A DNA stretch of 64,000 nt from contig NZ_JAFIQY010000005.1 in NCBI RefSeq assembly GCF_022271435.1, positions 248,001 to 312,000 of the forward strand, read 5' to 3'. The notes under the pieces are model-generated. The model had not been told where the DNA came from. It made no database searches and saw only the letters and a list, made by a program, of their open reading frames with translations. Shown here piece after piece: positions 24,364 through 32,824 of this stretch (within the stretch, counting starts at the first letter, position 1; each line of letters begins with the position of its first letter). The translations under genes were made by a program, and so were the position numbers. The stretch comes from Streptomyces monomycini. GTDB lineage: Bacteria; Actinomycetota; Actinomycetes; Streptomycetales; Streptomycetaceae.

Positions 24364-26235
24364 ATGGACCGTAAGTCCACCCCTGACCTCTCAACCGATG
24401 TCTCCACCGTCCCCAAGGTCTCCACCTCCTCCACCGGTTCTTCGCCTGCCGGGGCGCCCCAGGCCCTTGCCACCGTGGCCGTCGTCGGTCTCGGCACGAT
24501 GGGCACCGGCATCGCCGAGATCCTCACTCGCGCGGGCCGCGAGGTGATCGGCATCGACATCGACGACGCCGCCGCCCGCCGGGCCGTCGCGGCGCTGGAG
24601 GCGTCCACCACGCGGGCCGTGCGCCGGGAGCGCGTCACCGCACGCGAGCGGCAGGACGCGCTGGCCCGCTTCCGTACGTTCCGCGACCTCCAGGCCGCCG
24701 CCGAGGCCGATCTCGTCATCGAGGTGGTCCCGGAGGAGTACGAGCTCAAGCGGCAGATCTTCACCGCGCTGGACGGCATCGTGCGGCCCGACGCGATTCT
24801 CGCCACCGGCACCAACGCGTTGTCCGTGACCCGGCTGGCCGCCGACTCGGCGCACCCCGAACGCGTCCTGGGCCTGCACTTTTTCAACCCGGCGCCGGCC
24901 ATGAAGCTGGTCGAGGTGGTCTCCTCCGTCCTGACCGCGCCGGCCGCCGTCGCCGCCGTCACCGAGCTGGCCCGCGAGCTGGGCAAGAACCCGATCGCGG
25001 TCGGCGACCGGCCCGGCTTCGTCGCCGACGGGCTGCTGTTCGGCTACCTGAACCAGGCCGCCGCGATGTACGAGTCCCGGTACGCGTCCCGCGAGGACAT
25101 CGACGCCGCGATGAAGCTGGGCTGCGGCCTGCCGATGGGCCCGCTGGCGCTGCTGGACCTGATCGGCGTGGACACCGCCCGTACGGTCCTGGAGGCCATG
25201 TACGCCGCCTCCCACGACCGGCTGCACGCCCCCGCGCCGATCCTGGGCCAGCTCGCCGAGGCGGGGCTGACCGGCCGCAAGGCGGGCCGCGGCTTCTACA
25301 CGTACGAGGCGCCGGGCAGCCCGGTGGTCGTGCCGGACGGCCGGACGCCCACCGCGACCCACGACCTGGACGCCGGGCGCACGGTGCGCAGCGTCGGAGT
25401 GGCCGGTTCCGGGACGATGGCGAGCGGGATCGCCGAGGTCTTCGCCAAGTCCGGCTTCCAGGTGGTCTTGGCGGCCCGCAGCCTGGAGAAGGCCGAGGCG
25501 GCCAAGGCCCGTGTCGCCAAGTCCCTGGACCGCTCGGTGACCAAGGGTCGGCTGACCGCCGAGGCGCGCGACAGCGCCCTCGCCGCGGTGACCGCCGCCG
25601 GGTCGCTGGAAGCCTTCGCCGACGTGGACCTGGCGGTGGAGGCGGTCGCCGAGGACCTGGGCGTCAAGCAGCAGATGTTCGCCACGCTGGACAAGGTGTG
25701 CAAGCCGGGTGCCGTGCTGGCCACGACGACCTCCTCGCTGCCCGTGGTGGCTTGCGCGCGGGCCACCTCCCGCCCGCAGGACGTCGTCGGCATGCACTTC
25801 TTCAACCCGGCGCCGGCCATGAAGCTGGTGGAGGTCGTGCGGACGGTCCTGACCGCGGACGACGTGCACGCGACCGTGCGCGCGGTCTGCGCCCAGGTCC
25901 GCAAGCACCCGGTGGACTGCGGGGACCGGGCCGGGTTCATCGTCAACGCCTTGCTGTTCCCGTACCTGAACAACGCGGTCAAGATGGTGCAGGAGCACTA
26001 TGCGACCCCGGACGCCATCGACGCCGCGATGAAGCTGGGCGGCGGTTACCCGATGGGCCCGTTCGAACTGCTGGACGTGGTGGGCCTGGACGTGTCGCTG
26101 GCCATCGAGAAGGTGCTGCACGCCGAGTTCCGCGACCCGGGGCTGGCGCCGGCGCCGCTGCTGGAGCACCTCGTCGCGGCGGGCTGCCTGGGCCGCAAGA
26201 CCGGCCGCGGCTTCCGTGAGTACGCCCGGCGCTGA
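24364..26235 (+). CDS. Duplicated 3-hydroxyacyl-CoA (3-hydroxybutyryl-CoA) dehydrogenase
   Basis: A 623-residue NAD(P)-dependent dehydrogenase made of two complete, homologous copies. Copy one (about 37-315) has the Rossmann motif GLGTMGTG and copy two (about 340-620) has GSGTMASG; both contain the catalytic-domain sequence HFFNPAPAMKLVEVV. It would interconvert acetoacetyl-CoA and 3-hydroxybutyryl-CoA, feeding crotonyl-CoA to the ethylmalonyl-CoA pathway genes downstream. Start ATG 24364 removes a non-coding 65-codon extension. A TetR gene follows, and I recall a similar gene near the S. coelicolor ccr locus. Confidence 0.93.
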   Translation: MDRKSTPDLSTDVSTVPKVSTSSTGSSPAGAPQALATVAVVGLGTMGTGIAEILTRAGREVIGIDIDDAAARRAVAALEASTTRAVRRERVTARERQDALARFRTFRDLQAAAEADLVIEVVPEEYELKRQIFTALDGIVRPDAILATGTNALSVTRLAADSAHPERVLGLHFFNPAPAMKLVEVVSSVLTAPAAVAAVTELARELGKNPIAVGDRPGFVADGLLFGYLNQAAAMYESRYASREDIDAAMKLGCGLPMGPLALLDLIGVDTARTVLEAMYAASHDRLHAPAPILGQLAEAGLTGRKAGRGFYTYEAPGSPVVVPDGRTPTATHDLDAGRTVRSVGVAGSGTMASGIAEVFAKSGFQVVLAARSLEKAEAAKARVAKSLDRSVTKGRLTAEARDSALAAVTAAGSLEAFADVDLAVEAVAEDLGVKQQMFATLDKVCKPGAVLATTTSSLPVVACARATSRPQDVVGMHFFNPAPAMKLVEVVRTVLTADDVHATVRAVCAQVRKHPVDCGDRAGFIVNALLFPYLNNAVKMVQEHYATPDAIDAAMKLGGGYPMGPFELLDVVGLDVSLAIEKVLHAEFRDPGLAPAPLLEHLVAAGCLGRKTGRGFREYARR

Positions 26236-26371
26236 CGCGTGGCGGACGGCCCGGCCGGCGGGCGGCGGATGGGGCGGGCTGCTGGAACCCTCCGGCGGCC
26301 CGCGCCCGCGCGAGGGGGCCCGCGCGACGGCTGATGCCGCAGGCCGCGGGAATATGCAGTACCGTCCCCAC

Positions 26372-27178
26372 ATGTCCCAGCCCGCCCGTACGCAGCCGTC
26401 CGACGGATCCGAAGCCACCACTCCCGGCACCCGGAGGGCCGCCGCCCAACGTCTGAAGATGCGCCGCGAACTGGCGGCCGCCGCGATGGAGCTGTTCGCC
26501 GCCAAGGGCTACGAGGCGACGACGGTGGACGAGATCGCGGCCGCGGCCGGCGTCGCCCGCCGTACTTTCTTCCGCCACTTCCGCTCCAAGGAAGAGGCGA
26601 TCTTCCCGGACCACGACGACACCCTCGTACGGGCCGAGGCCGTCCTGGACGCCGCGCCGGCGCACGAGAATCCGCTCGACACGGTCTGCCGCGGCATCAA
26701 GGAAGTCATGCGGATGTACGCGGCCTCCCCCGCGGTCTCCGTGGCGCGCTACCGGCTGACCCGGGAGGTCCCCACCCTCCGCGAGGCCGAGATCGCGTCG
26801 GTGGCCCGCTACGAACGGCTCTTCACCCGCTACCTGCTCGGCCACTTCGACGAGGGCGCCCACCACGAGGGCGACGACGACCCGCTGCTCGCCGAGGTCG
26901 CCGCGTCCGCGGTCGTCACCGCCCACAACCACGTGCTGCGACGCTGGCTGCGGGCGGGCGCCGAGGGCGACGTGGAGGCCCAGCTCGACCACGCCTTCGG
27001 AATCGTCCGCGCCACCTTCGGCACGGGGATCGGCGCGGGCCGCGGGCTGGGCGGGGACCACCAGGAGCCCCCGGCGCGGGCCGCGAAGCAGGGCGAGGTG
27101 CTGGTCACGGTGGCCCGTACGGACGCGCCGCTGGACGAGGTCATGCGCACGATCGAGAAGGCGCTCAAGCAGCGGTGA
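26372..27178 (+). CDS. TetR-family transcriptional regulator of the acyl-CoA cluster
   Basis: A 268-residue regulator with a TetR helix-turn-helix (LAAAAMELFAAKGYEATTVDEIAAAAGVARRTFFRHFRSKEEAI, about residues 30-75) and a helical ligand domain. Start ATG 26372 was chosen because TACCGT (26360-26365) ends six bases before it, matching the leaderless pattern of other genes here; ATG 26354 is an in-frame alternative. It sits between the 3-hydroxyacyl-CoA dehydrogenase and ccr, so it probably senses an acyl-CoA and controls this pathway (inference). Confidence 0.88.
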   Translation: MSQPARTQPSDGSEATTPGTRRAAAQRLKMRRELAAAAMELFAAKGYEATTVDEIAAAAGVARRTFFRHFRSKEEAIFPDHDDTLVRAEAVLDAAPAHENPLDTVCRGIKEVMRMYAASPAVSVARYRLTREVPTLREAEIASVARYERLFTRYLLGHFDEGAHHEGDDDPLLAEVAASAVVTAHNHVLRRWLRAGAEGDVEAQLDHAFGIVRATFGTGIGAGRGLGGDHQEPPARAAKQGEVLVTVARTDAPLDEVMRTIEKALKQR

Positions 27179-27297
27179 TGAGGAGAACTATTGGCGTGCG
27201 CCATTCGCCTTGACGCCCCGAATGCATCGATTCGCCGGTTCCCTCGAAAGTGAGTAAAAAACCGCATCCGGCACGGTGAACGGGCAGGTCAGTTCCT
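27179..27297 (+). promoter_or_regulatory. Probable CRISPR leader
   Basis: AT-richer stretch immediately left of the first conserved repeat, including GAGTAAAAAACCG at 27252-27264. Its position next to the best-conserved repeats fits a leader that promotes transcription and spacer uptake. No experimental or comparative support is available here. Confidence 0.4.
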
Positions 27298-27510
27298 GTG
27301 GTCCCCGCGTGTGCGGGGGTGGTCCCCCCCCTCGCTTTATCTCTGAAGTTCGGATCAGAGTGGTCCCCGCGTGTGCGGGGGTGGTCCCCCGGACATTCGC
27401 ACACCCGCACCGCGCCCGTCGTGGTCCCCGCGCATGCAGGAGTGATCCCATGTTGATGATCTCCGCGCGGGGAAAGAGCCCGTGCTCCCCGAGCATGCGG
27501 GTGTGGCCCC
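27298..27510 (+). CRISPR. Orphan CRISPR array, type I-E-like, four repeats and three spacers
   Basis: Four 29-base repeats at 27298-27326, 27360-27388, 27421-27449 and 27482-27510, separated by unique spacers of 33, 32 and 32 bases. The first two repeats are identical and contain the hairpin CCCCGC-GTGT-GCGGGG typical of type I-E; the third and fourth are increasingly mutated. Decay at the right end and the resemblance to the E. coli repeat orientation put the leader on the left (27179-27297). No cas gene is present in the window, so the array depends on Cas proteins elsewhere or is a relic. It interrupts the metabolic cluster between the TetR gene and ccr. Confidence 0.93.
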
Positions 27511-27952
27511 CGAAGAACGCACAGACGCCCCCGAAAAGCTCGGCAGCCCTGGCACTGAGGTGGCATACGCCACGCCCAGCGCCAGGGCTGCCTGGCGTCG
27601 CACGCCCCTCATGAGGGGACATTTCACCATTACGTACATCCACCTAGCCGCTCATGCGTGCCCCCCCAGATGACATCTGAGAGAAATTGTTGGCACTCAG
27701 TGTCTTGTCGGCTGGCACGCGGTGTCATACGTTGATGTTGTCCGGGCGGCCGGCGGACGGCGATCACCGTTCGCCGGCTGTCCCAGCAGGCCACTCGTGC
27801 CTGCCCGCCCGGACGCCTGCGTCACAGGCACCCTCACCGCGCTCACCAGCGCTGCCGGAACACCCCTCAGCCGAACCGACGGCATCGCCTCTGCACCACC
27901 CCCGACGTTCCCTCAAGCCGTTTCCCTCGACTGGCTTCGCCGGAGGCACACC
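27511..27952 (+). promoter_or_regulatory. ccr upstream region: promoter and structured leader
   Basis: No gene is supported. A promoter TTGTCG (27705-27710), 17-base spacer and TACGTT (27728-27733) would start transcription near 27740 and give a leader of about 210 bases before ccr. That leader contains a 12-pair stem: 27749-27760 pairs with 27767-27778 around a CGATCA loop, including one G-U pair. An 11-base dyad AGATGACATCT lies at 27668-27678. The long ORF extending ccr back to 27722 crosses this structure and is rejected as coding. Confidence 0.5.
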
Positions 27953-29290
27953 GTGAACCAGATACTTGACGCGATCCTCGCGCCAGAGAGCACCCGCGAA
28001 GACTTCGCCGCTCTGCCCCTGCCCGACTCCTACCGCGCGGTGACCGTGCACAAGGACGAGGCCGACATGTTCGCCGGCCTCGCCACCAAGGAGAAGGACC
28101 CCCGCAAGTCGCTCCACATCGAGGAGGTGCCGGTGCCCGAACTGGGCCCCGGCGAGGCCCTGGTGGCCGTGATGGCCTCCTCGGTCAACTACAACAGCGT
28201 CTGGACCTCGATCTTCGAGCCGGTGTCCACGTTCTCCTTCCTGGAGCGCTACGGCAAGCTGTCGCCGCTCACCAAGCGCCACGACCTGCCGTACCACGTC
28301 ATCGGCTCCGACCTGGCGGGCGTCGTGCTGCGCACCGGCCCCGGCGTGAACTCCTGGAAGCCCGGCGACGAGGTCGTCGCACACTGTCTGTCCGTCGAGC
28401 TGGAGTCCGCCGACGGCCACAACGACACGATGCTCGACCCCGAGCAGCGCATCTGGGGCTTCGAGACCAACTTCGGCGGCCTCGCCGAGATCGCGCTCGT
28501 CAAGTCCAACCAGCTGATGCCCAAGCCGGACCACCTGAGCTGGGAGGAGGCGGCGGCGCCCGGACTGGTCAACTCCACCGCGTACCGGCAGCTGGTGTCC
28601 CGCAACGGCGCCGGGATGAAGCAGGGCGACAACGTGCTGATCTGGGGCGCCAGCGGCGGACTCGGCTCGTACGCCACGCAGTTCGCGCTGGCCGGCGGCG
28701 CCAACCCGATCTGTGTGGTCTCCAGCGACCAGAAGGCGGAGATCTGCCGGAAAATGGGCGCCGAGGCGATCATCGACCGCAACGCCGAGGGGTACAAGTT
28801 CTGGAAGGACGAGCGCAACCAGGACCCCAGGGAGTGGAAGCGCTTCGGCAAGCGCATCCGTGAGCTGACCGGCGGCGAGGACGTGGACATCGTCTTCGAG
28901 CACCCCGGCCGCGAGACGTTCGGCGCCTCCGTCTACGTCACGCGCAAGGGCGGCACGATCGTCACCTGTGCCTCCACCTCCGGGTACACCCACGAGTACG
29001 ACAACCGCTACCTGTGGATGTCGCTGAAGCGCATCGTCGGCTCGCACTTCGCCAACTACCGCGAGGCGTGGGAGGCCAACCGCCTGATCGCCAAGGGCAA
29101 GATCCACCCGACGCTCTCGAAGACGTACACGCTGGAAGAGACCGGGCAGGCCGCGTACGACGTGCACCGCAACCTCCACCAGGGCAAGGTCGGCGTCCTC
29201 GCGCTGGCACCCGAGGAAGGCATGGGCGTGCGCGACGAGGAGAAGCGCGCGAAGCACATCGACGCCATCAACCGCTTCCGGAACGTCTGA
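27953..29290 (+). CDS. ccr: Crotonyl-CoA carboxylase/reductase
   Basis: A 445-residue enzyme of the medium-chain dehydrogenase/reductase family that reductively carboxylates crotonyl-CoA to ethylmalonyl-CoA with NADPH and CO2. Visible are the N-terminal segment typical of Ccr (LPLPDSYRAVTVHKDEADMF), the GroES-like domain (GSDLAGVVLRTGPGVNSWKPGDEVVAHC) and the nucleotide-binding GASGGLGSYATQFA. Length and sequence match Streptomyces Ccr as I recall it. Start GTG 27953 has GGAGG six bases upstream. It is the committed step of the ethylmalonyl-CoA pathway encoded downstream and also supplies ethylmalonyl extender units for polyketides. Confidence 0.97.
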   Translation: MNQILDAILAPESTREDFAALPLPDSYRAVTVHKDEADMFAGLATKEKDPRKSLHIEEVPVPELGPGEALVAVMASSVNYNSVWTSIFEPVSTFSFLERYGKLSPLTKRHDLPYHVIGSDLAGVVLRTGPGVNSWKPGDEVVAHCLSVELESADGHNDTMLDPEQRIWGFETNFGGLAEIALVKSNQLMPKPDHLSWEEAAAPGLVNSTAYRQLVSRNGAGMKQGDNVLIWGASGGLGSYATQFALAGGANPICVVSSDQKAEICRKMGAEAIIDRNAEGYKFWKDERNQDPREWKRFGKRIRELTGGEDVDIVFEHPGRETFGASVYVTRKGGTIVTCASTSGYTHEYDNRYLWMSLKRIVGSHFANYREAWEANRLIAKGKIHPTLSKTYTLEETGQAAYDVHRNLHQGKVGVLALAPEEGMGVRDEEKRAKHIDAINRFRNV

Positions 29291-29324
29291 TCCGGACGGA
29301 CGGACCCCGAGAGTACGGACCAAC

Positions 29325-31337
29325 ATGACCGAACGTCACAAGGATCGTCCGTGGCTGATGCGGACCTACGCCGGGCACTCGACCGCTGAGGCGTCCAACG
29401 CGCTCTACCGGCGCAACCTCGCCAAGGGCCAGACGGGCCTGTCGGTCGCCTTCGACCTGCCGACGCAGACCGGTTACGACCCGGACCACGTCCTCGCCCG
29501 CGGCGAGGTCGGCCGGGTCGGGGTCCCCGTCTCGCACCTCGGCGACATGCGCCGGCTGTTCCAGGACATCCCGCTGGAGCAGATGAACACCTCGATGACG
29601 ATCAACGCCACGGCCATGTGGCTGCTGGCGTTGTACGAGGTGGTCGCCGAGGAGCAGGGCGCCGACATCGCCAAGCTGTCGGGCACCACGCAGAACGACA
29701 TCGTCAAGGAGTACCTCTCGCGCGGGACGCACGTCTTCCCGCCGGGCCCGAGCCTGCGGCTGACCACCGACATGATCACGTACACGGTGGCGCACCTCCC
29801 GAAGTGGAACCCGATCAACATCTGCAGTTACCACTTGCAGGAGGCGGGCGCCACACCGGTGCAGGAGATCGCGTACGCGATGAGCACCGCCATCGCCGTG
29901 CTCGACGCCGTACGGGACTCGGGGCAGGTGCCGCCGGAGAAGTTCGGTAACGTGGTCGCGCGGATCTCCTTCTTCGTGAACGCCGGGGTCCGGTTCATCG
30001 AGGAGATGTGCAAGATGCGCGCCTTCGGCCGCATCTGGGAGCAGGTCACCCGCGAGCGGTACGGCGTGGAGAACCCCAAGCAGCGCCGTTTCCGCTACGG
30101 CGTGCAGGTCAACTCCCTGGGGCTGACCGAGGCGCAGCCGGAGAACAACGTCCAGCGGATCGTCCTGGAGATGCTGGCCGTCACCCTCTCCAAGGACGCG
30201 CGCGCCCGCGCCGTGCAGCTGCCGGCCTGGAACGAGGCGCTGGGCCTGCCCCGGCCCTGGGACCAGCAGTGGTCGCTGCGCATCCAGCAGGTGCTGGCCC
30301 ACGAGTCGGACCTGCTGGAGTACGAGGACATCTTCGCCGGGTCGCACGTCGTCGAGGCCAAGGTCGGGGCGCTGGTCGAGGAGTGCCTGGCGGAGATGGC
30401 GCGGATCGAGGAGATGGGCGGGGCGATGGCCGCCGTCGAGTCCGGCTATCTGAAGTCGCAGCTGGTCTCCTCGCACGCGGAGCGGCGGGCCCGGATCGAG
30501 GCGGGCGAGGAGAAGATCGTCGGAGTCAACTGCTACGAGTCGACCGAGCCGAACCCGCTCACCGCCGACCTGGACACCGCCATCATGACCGTCGACCCGG
30601 ACAACGAGGCGGGTGTGGTGCGGGCGCTGCACCGGTGGCGCGACGACCGCGACGAGGCACGGGCGCAGGAGTCCCTGTCGGCGCTGAAGAAGGCCGCGGC
30701 CGGTGACACCAACCTGTTCGCCGCGACGCTGGAATGCGCCCGCGCGGGCGTCACCACGGGCGAGTGGTCCTGGGCCCTGCGGGACGTCTTCGGCGAGTTC
30801 CGGGCGCCGACCGGCGTCTCGGGCGCGCCGCTGGCCGTCACCGCGGAGGCGGGCACGCCGCTCGCCGCGGTCCGCGCCAAGGTCGAGCGGACCGCCGCCG
30901 ACCTGGGCACCGGACGGCTGCGGCTGCTGGTCGGCAAGCCGGGGCTGGACGGCCACAGCAACGGCGCGGAGCAGATCGCCGTACGGGCCAGGGACGCCGG
31001 CTTCGAGGTCGTCTACCAGGGCATCCGGCTGACGCCCGAGCAGATCGTCGCGGCGGCCGTCGCCGAGGACGTGCACTGCGTGGGCCTGTCGATCCTGTCC
31101 GGCTCGCACGCCGAGCTGGTGCCGGACGTGCTGCGGCGGCTGCGCGAGACCGGCGGCCACGACATCCCCGTCATCGTCGGCGGCATCATCCCCAACGCCG
31201 ACGCGGCGGCCCTCCGGGAAGCCGGAGTGGCGGCCGTGTTCACCCCGAAGGACTTCGGTATCACGGAGATCATCGGCCGTATCGTCGACGAGATCCGTAC
31301 CGCGAACAAGCTCGACCCCTTGGAGATCCCCGCATGA
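29325..31337 (+). CDS. ecm: Ethylmalonyl-CoA mutase (B12-dependent)
   Basis: A 670-residue adenosylcobalamin-dependent mutase, also called MeaA. The N-terminal TIM barrel shows the family sequences FDLPTQTGYDPDH, TMNTSMTINATA-like (QMNTSMTINATAMW) and SGTTQNDI. The C-terminal B12 domain carries the DxHxxG cobalt-ligand motif (Asp542, His544), then SILSGSH and VGGIIP. It converts ethylmalonyl-CoA to methylsuccinyl-CoA. It lies 34 bases after ccr and overlaps the next gene by ATGA, so the cluster is an operon. Single-chain form with both domains distinguishes it from two-subunit methylmalonyl-CoA mutase. Confidence 0.95.
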   Translation: MTERHKDRPWLMRTYAGHSTAEASNALYRRNLAKGQTGLSVAFDLPTQTGYDPDHVLARGEVGRVGVPVSHLGDMRRLFQDIPLEQMNTSMTINATAMWLLALYEVVAEEQGADIAKLSGTTQNDIVKEYLSRGTHVFPPGPSLRLTTDMITYTVAHLPKWNPINICSYHLQEAGATPVQEIAYAMSTAIAVLDAVRDSGQVPPEKFGNVVARISFFVNAGVRFIEEMCKMRAFGRIWEQVTRERYGVENPKQRRFRYGVQVNSLGLTEAQPENNVQRIVLEMLAVTLSKDARARAVQLPAWNEALGLPRPWDQQWSLRIQQVLAHESDLLEYEDIFAGSHVVEAKVGALVEECLAEMARIEEMGGAMAAVESGYLKSQLVSSHAERRARIEAGEEKIVGVNCYESTEPNPLTADLDTAIMTVDPDNEAGVVRALHRWRDDRDEARAQESLSALKKAAAGDTNLFAATLECARAGVTTGEWSWALRDVFGEFRAPTGVSGAPLAVTAEAGTPLAAVRAKVERTAADLGTGRLRLLVGKPGLDGHSNGAEQIAVRARDAGFEVVYQGIRLTPEQIVAAAVAEDVHCVGLSILSGSHAELVPDVLRRLRETGGHDIPVIVGGIIPNADAAALREAGVAAVFTPKDFGITEIIGRIVDEIRTANKLDPLEIPA

Positions 31338-32296
31338 CTGCTGTGAACCGCCTTCGCCCCCGCCGTTCCTGCCTCGCCGTCCCCGGCAGCAACCCGCGCT
31401 TCCTGGAGAAGGCCCAGGGCCTCCCCGCCGACCAGGTCTTCCTGGACCTGGAGGACGCCTGCGCGCCGCTGGCCAAGGAAGGCGCCCGGCACACCATCGT
31501 GGACGCGCTGAACAACGGCGACTGGTCCGGCAAGACCCGCGTCGTGCGGGTCAACGACTGGACCACGCACTGGACCTACCGGGACGTCATCACCGTCGTC
31601 GAGGGCGCCGGGCAGAACCTGGACTGCATCATGCTGCCCAAGGTGCAGGACGCCCAGCAGATCGTCGCGCTGGACCTGCTGCTCACCCAGATCGAGACGA
31701 CGATGGGCTTCGAGGCGGGCCGGATCGGCATCGAGGCGCAGATCGAGAACGCCAAGGGCCTGGTGAACGTGGACGCCATCGCCACCGCGTCGCCGCGCCT
31801 GGAAACCATCATCTTCGGCCCGGCCGACTTCATGGCCTCCATCAACATGAAGACGCTGGTCGTGGGCGAGCAGCCGCCCGGGTACGGCGCGGACGCGTAC
31901 CACTACATCCTGATGCGCATCCTGATGGCGGCCCGCGCCAACGACCTCCAGGCGATCGACGGCCCCTACCTCCAGATCAAGAACGTGGACGGCTACAAGG
32001 AGGTCGCCGGGCGCGCCGCGGCGCTGGGCTTCGACGGCAAGTGGGTGCTGCACCCCGGTCAGGTCGAGGCGGCCAACGAGGTCTTCTCGCCGTCGCAGGA
32101 GGACTACGACCGTGCCGAGCTGATCCTCGACGCGTACGAGTGGCACACCTCCGAGGCGGGCGGCAAGAAGGGCTCCGCGATGCTCGGTGACGAGATGATC
32201 GACGAGGCCAGCCGCAAGATGGCGCTCGTCGTCAGCGGAAAGGGCCGCGCCGCCGGCATGACCCGTACCTCGAAGTTCGAAGCCCCGGAGGCGTGA
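31334..32296 (+). CDS. mcl: CitE-like beta-methylmalyl-CoA/malyl-CoA lyase
   Basis: A 320-residue Mg-dependent lyase of the HpcH/CitE superfamily: RRSCLAVPGSN start, FLDLEDACAP (metal and CoA site), IGIEAQIENAKGL and a C-terminal KWVLHPGQVEAANEVF. In the ethylmalonyl-CoA pathway it cleaves beta-methylmalyl-CoA to propionyl-CoA and glyoxylate. ATG 31334 overlaps the ecm stop (ATGA). The next gene starts inside or right after its stop. Similar to the gene I recall as SCO6471. Confidence 0.92.
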   Translation: MTAVNRLRPRRSCLAVPGSNPRFLEKAQGLPADQVFLDLEDACAPLAKEGARHTIVDALNNGDWSGKTRVVRVNDWTTHWTYRDVITVVEGAGQNLDCIMLPKVQDAQQIVALDLLLTQIETTMGFEAGRIGIEAQIENAKGLVNVDAIATASPRLETIIFGPADFMASINMKTLVVGEQPPGYGADAYHYILMRILMAARANDLQAIDGPYLQIKNVDGYKEVAGRAAALGFDGKWVLHPGQVEAANEVFSPSQEDYDRAELILDAYEWHTSEAGGKKGSAMLGDEMIDEASRKMALVVSGKGRAAGMTRTSKFEAPEA

Positions 32297-32301
32297 GCGC
32301 G

Positions 32302-32823
32302 ATGCAGTTCGGCCGTACCTACGAGGAATTCACCGTCGGGGACGTCTACAAGCACTGGCCGGGAAAGACGGTCACGGAATACGACGACCACCTCTTCTGT
32401 CTGCTCACGATGAATCACCATCCGCTGCACATGGACAGCAACTATGCCGAGCGGACCACCGACTTCGGCAGGAATGTCGTCGTCGGCAACTACATCTACT
32501 CGCTGCTGCTGGGGATGTCGGTACCGGACGTGTCGGGCAAGGCGATCGCGAATCTGGAAATCGAGTCGCTGAAGCACGTGGCGCCCACTTTTCACGGGGA
32601 CACGCTGTACGGCGAGACGACGGTGCTCGACAAGACGCCGTCGAAGTCCAAGAGCGACCGCGGGATCGTGTATGTGGAGACCAAGGGCTACAAGCAGGAC
32701 GGCACCCTGGTGTGCGTCTTCCGGCGCAAGGTGATGGTGCCGACCGCCACGTACGTCAAGGAGCGCGGCGGGGAGCAGCCGGGCCGCCCCGAGCTGCGGG
32801 AACCGGCCCGGAAGGAGAAGTGA
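32302..32823 (+). CDS. mch: MaoC-type mesaconyl-CoA hydratase
   Basis: A 173-residue hot-dog-fold hydratase (FTVGDVYKHWPGKTVTEYDDHLFCLLTMNHHPLHMD, where the Asp/His pair is the hydratase active site). In this cluster it should hydrate mesaconyl-CoA to beta-methylmalyl-CoA. Start ATG 32302 is preferred because GGAGG at 32287-32291 is ten bases away; GTG 32293 overlaps the mcl stop but sits almost on the ribosome site and is the alternative. The acyl-CoA dehydrogenase gene follows after one base. Confidence 0.9.
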   Translation: MQFGRTYEEFTVGDVYKHWPGKTVTEYDDHLFCLLTMNHHPLHMDSNYAERTTDFGRNVVVGNYIYSLLLGMSVPDVSGKAIANLEIESLKHVAPTFHGDTLYGETTVLDKTPSKSKSDRGIVYVETKGYKQDGTLVCVFRRKVMVPTATYVKERGGEQPGRPELREPARKEK

Positions 32824-32824
32824 G

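Noticed and set aside
27516..27600. Possible fifth CRISPR repeat to the right of the array
   Set aside because: At the expected distance of about 32 bases the sequence GGCAGCCCTGG does not resemble the repeat.
27690..27720. TTGGCACTC resembling a CIRCE/HrcA half-site upstream of ccr
   Set aside because: The required inverted partner half-site at nine-base spacing is absent.
27722..27952. N-terminal extension of ccr by 77 codons
   Set aside because: No ribosome site, no family resemblance, and it crosses a predicted promoter and hairpin; GTG 27953 with GGAGG fits the known Ccr N-terminus.
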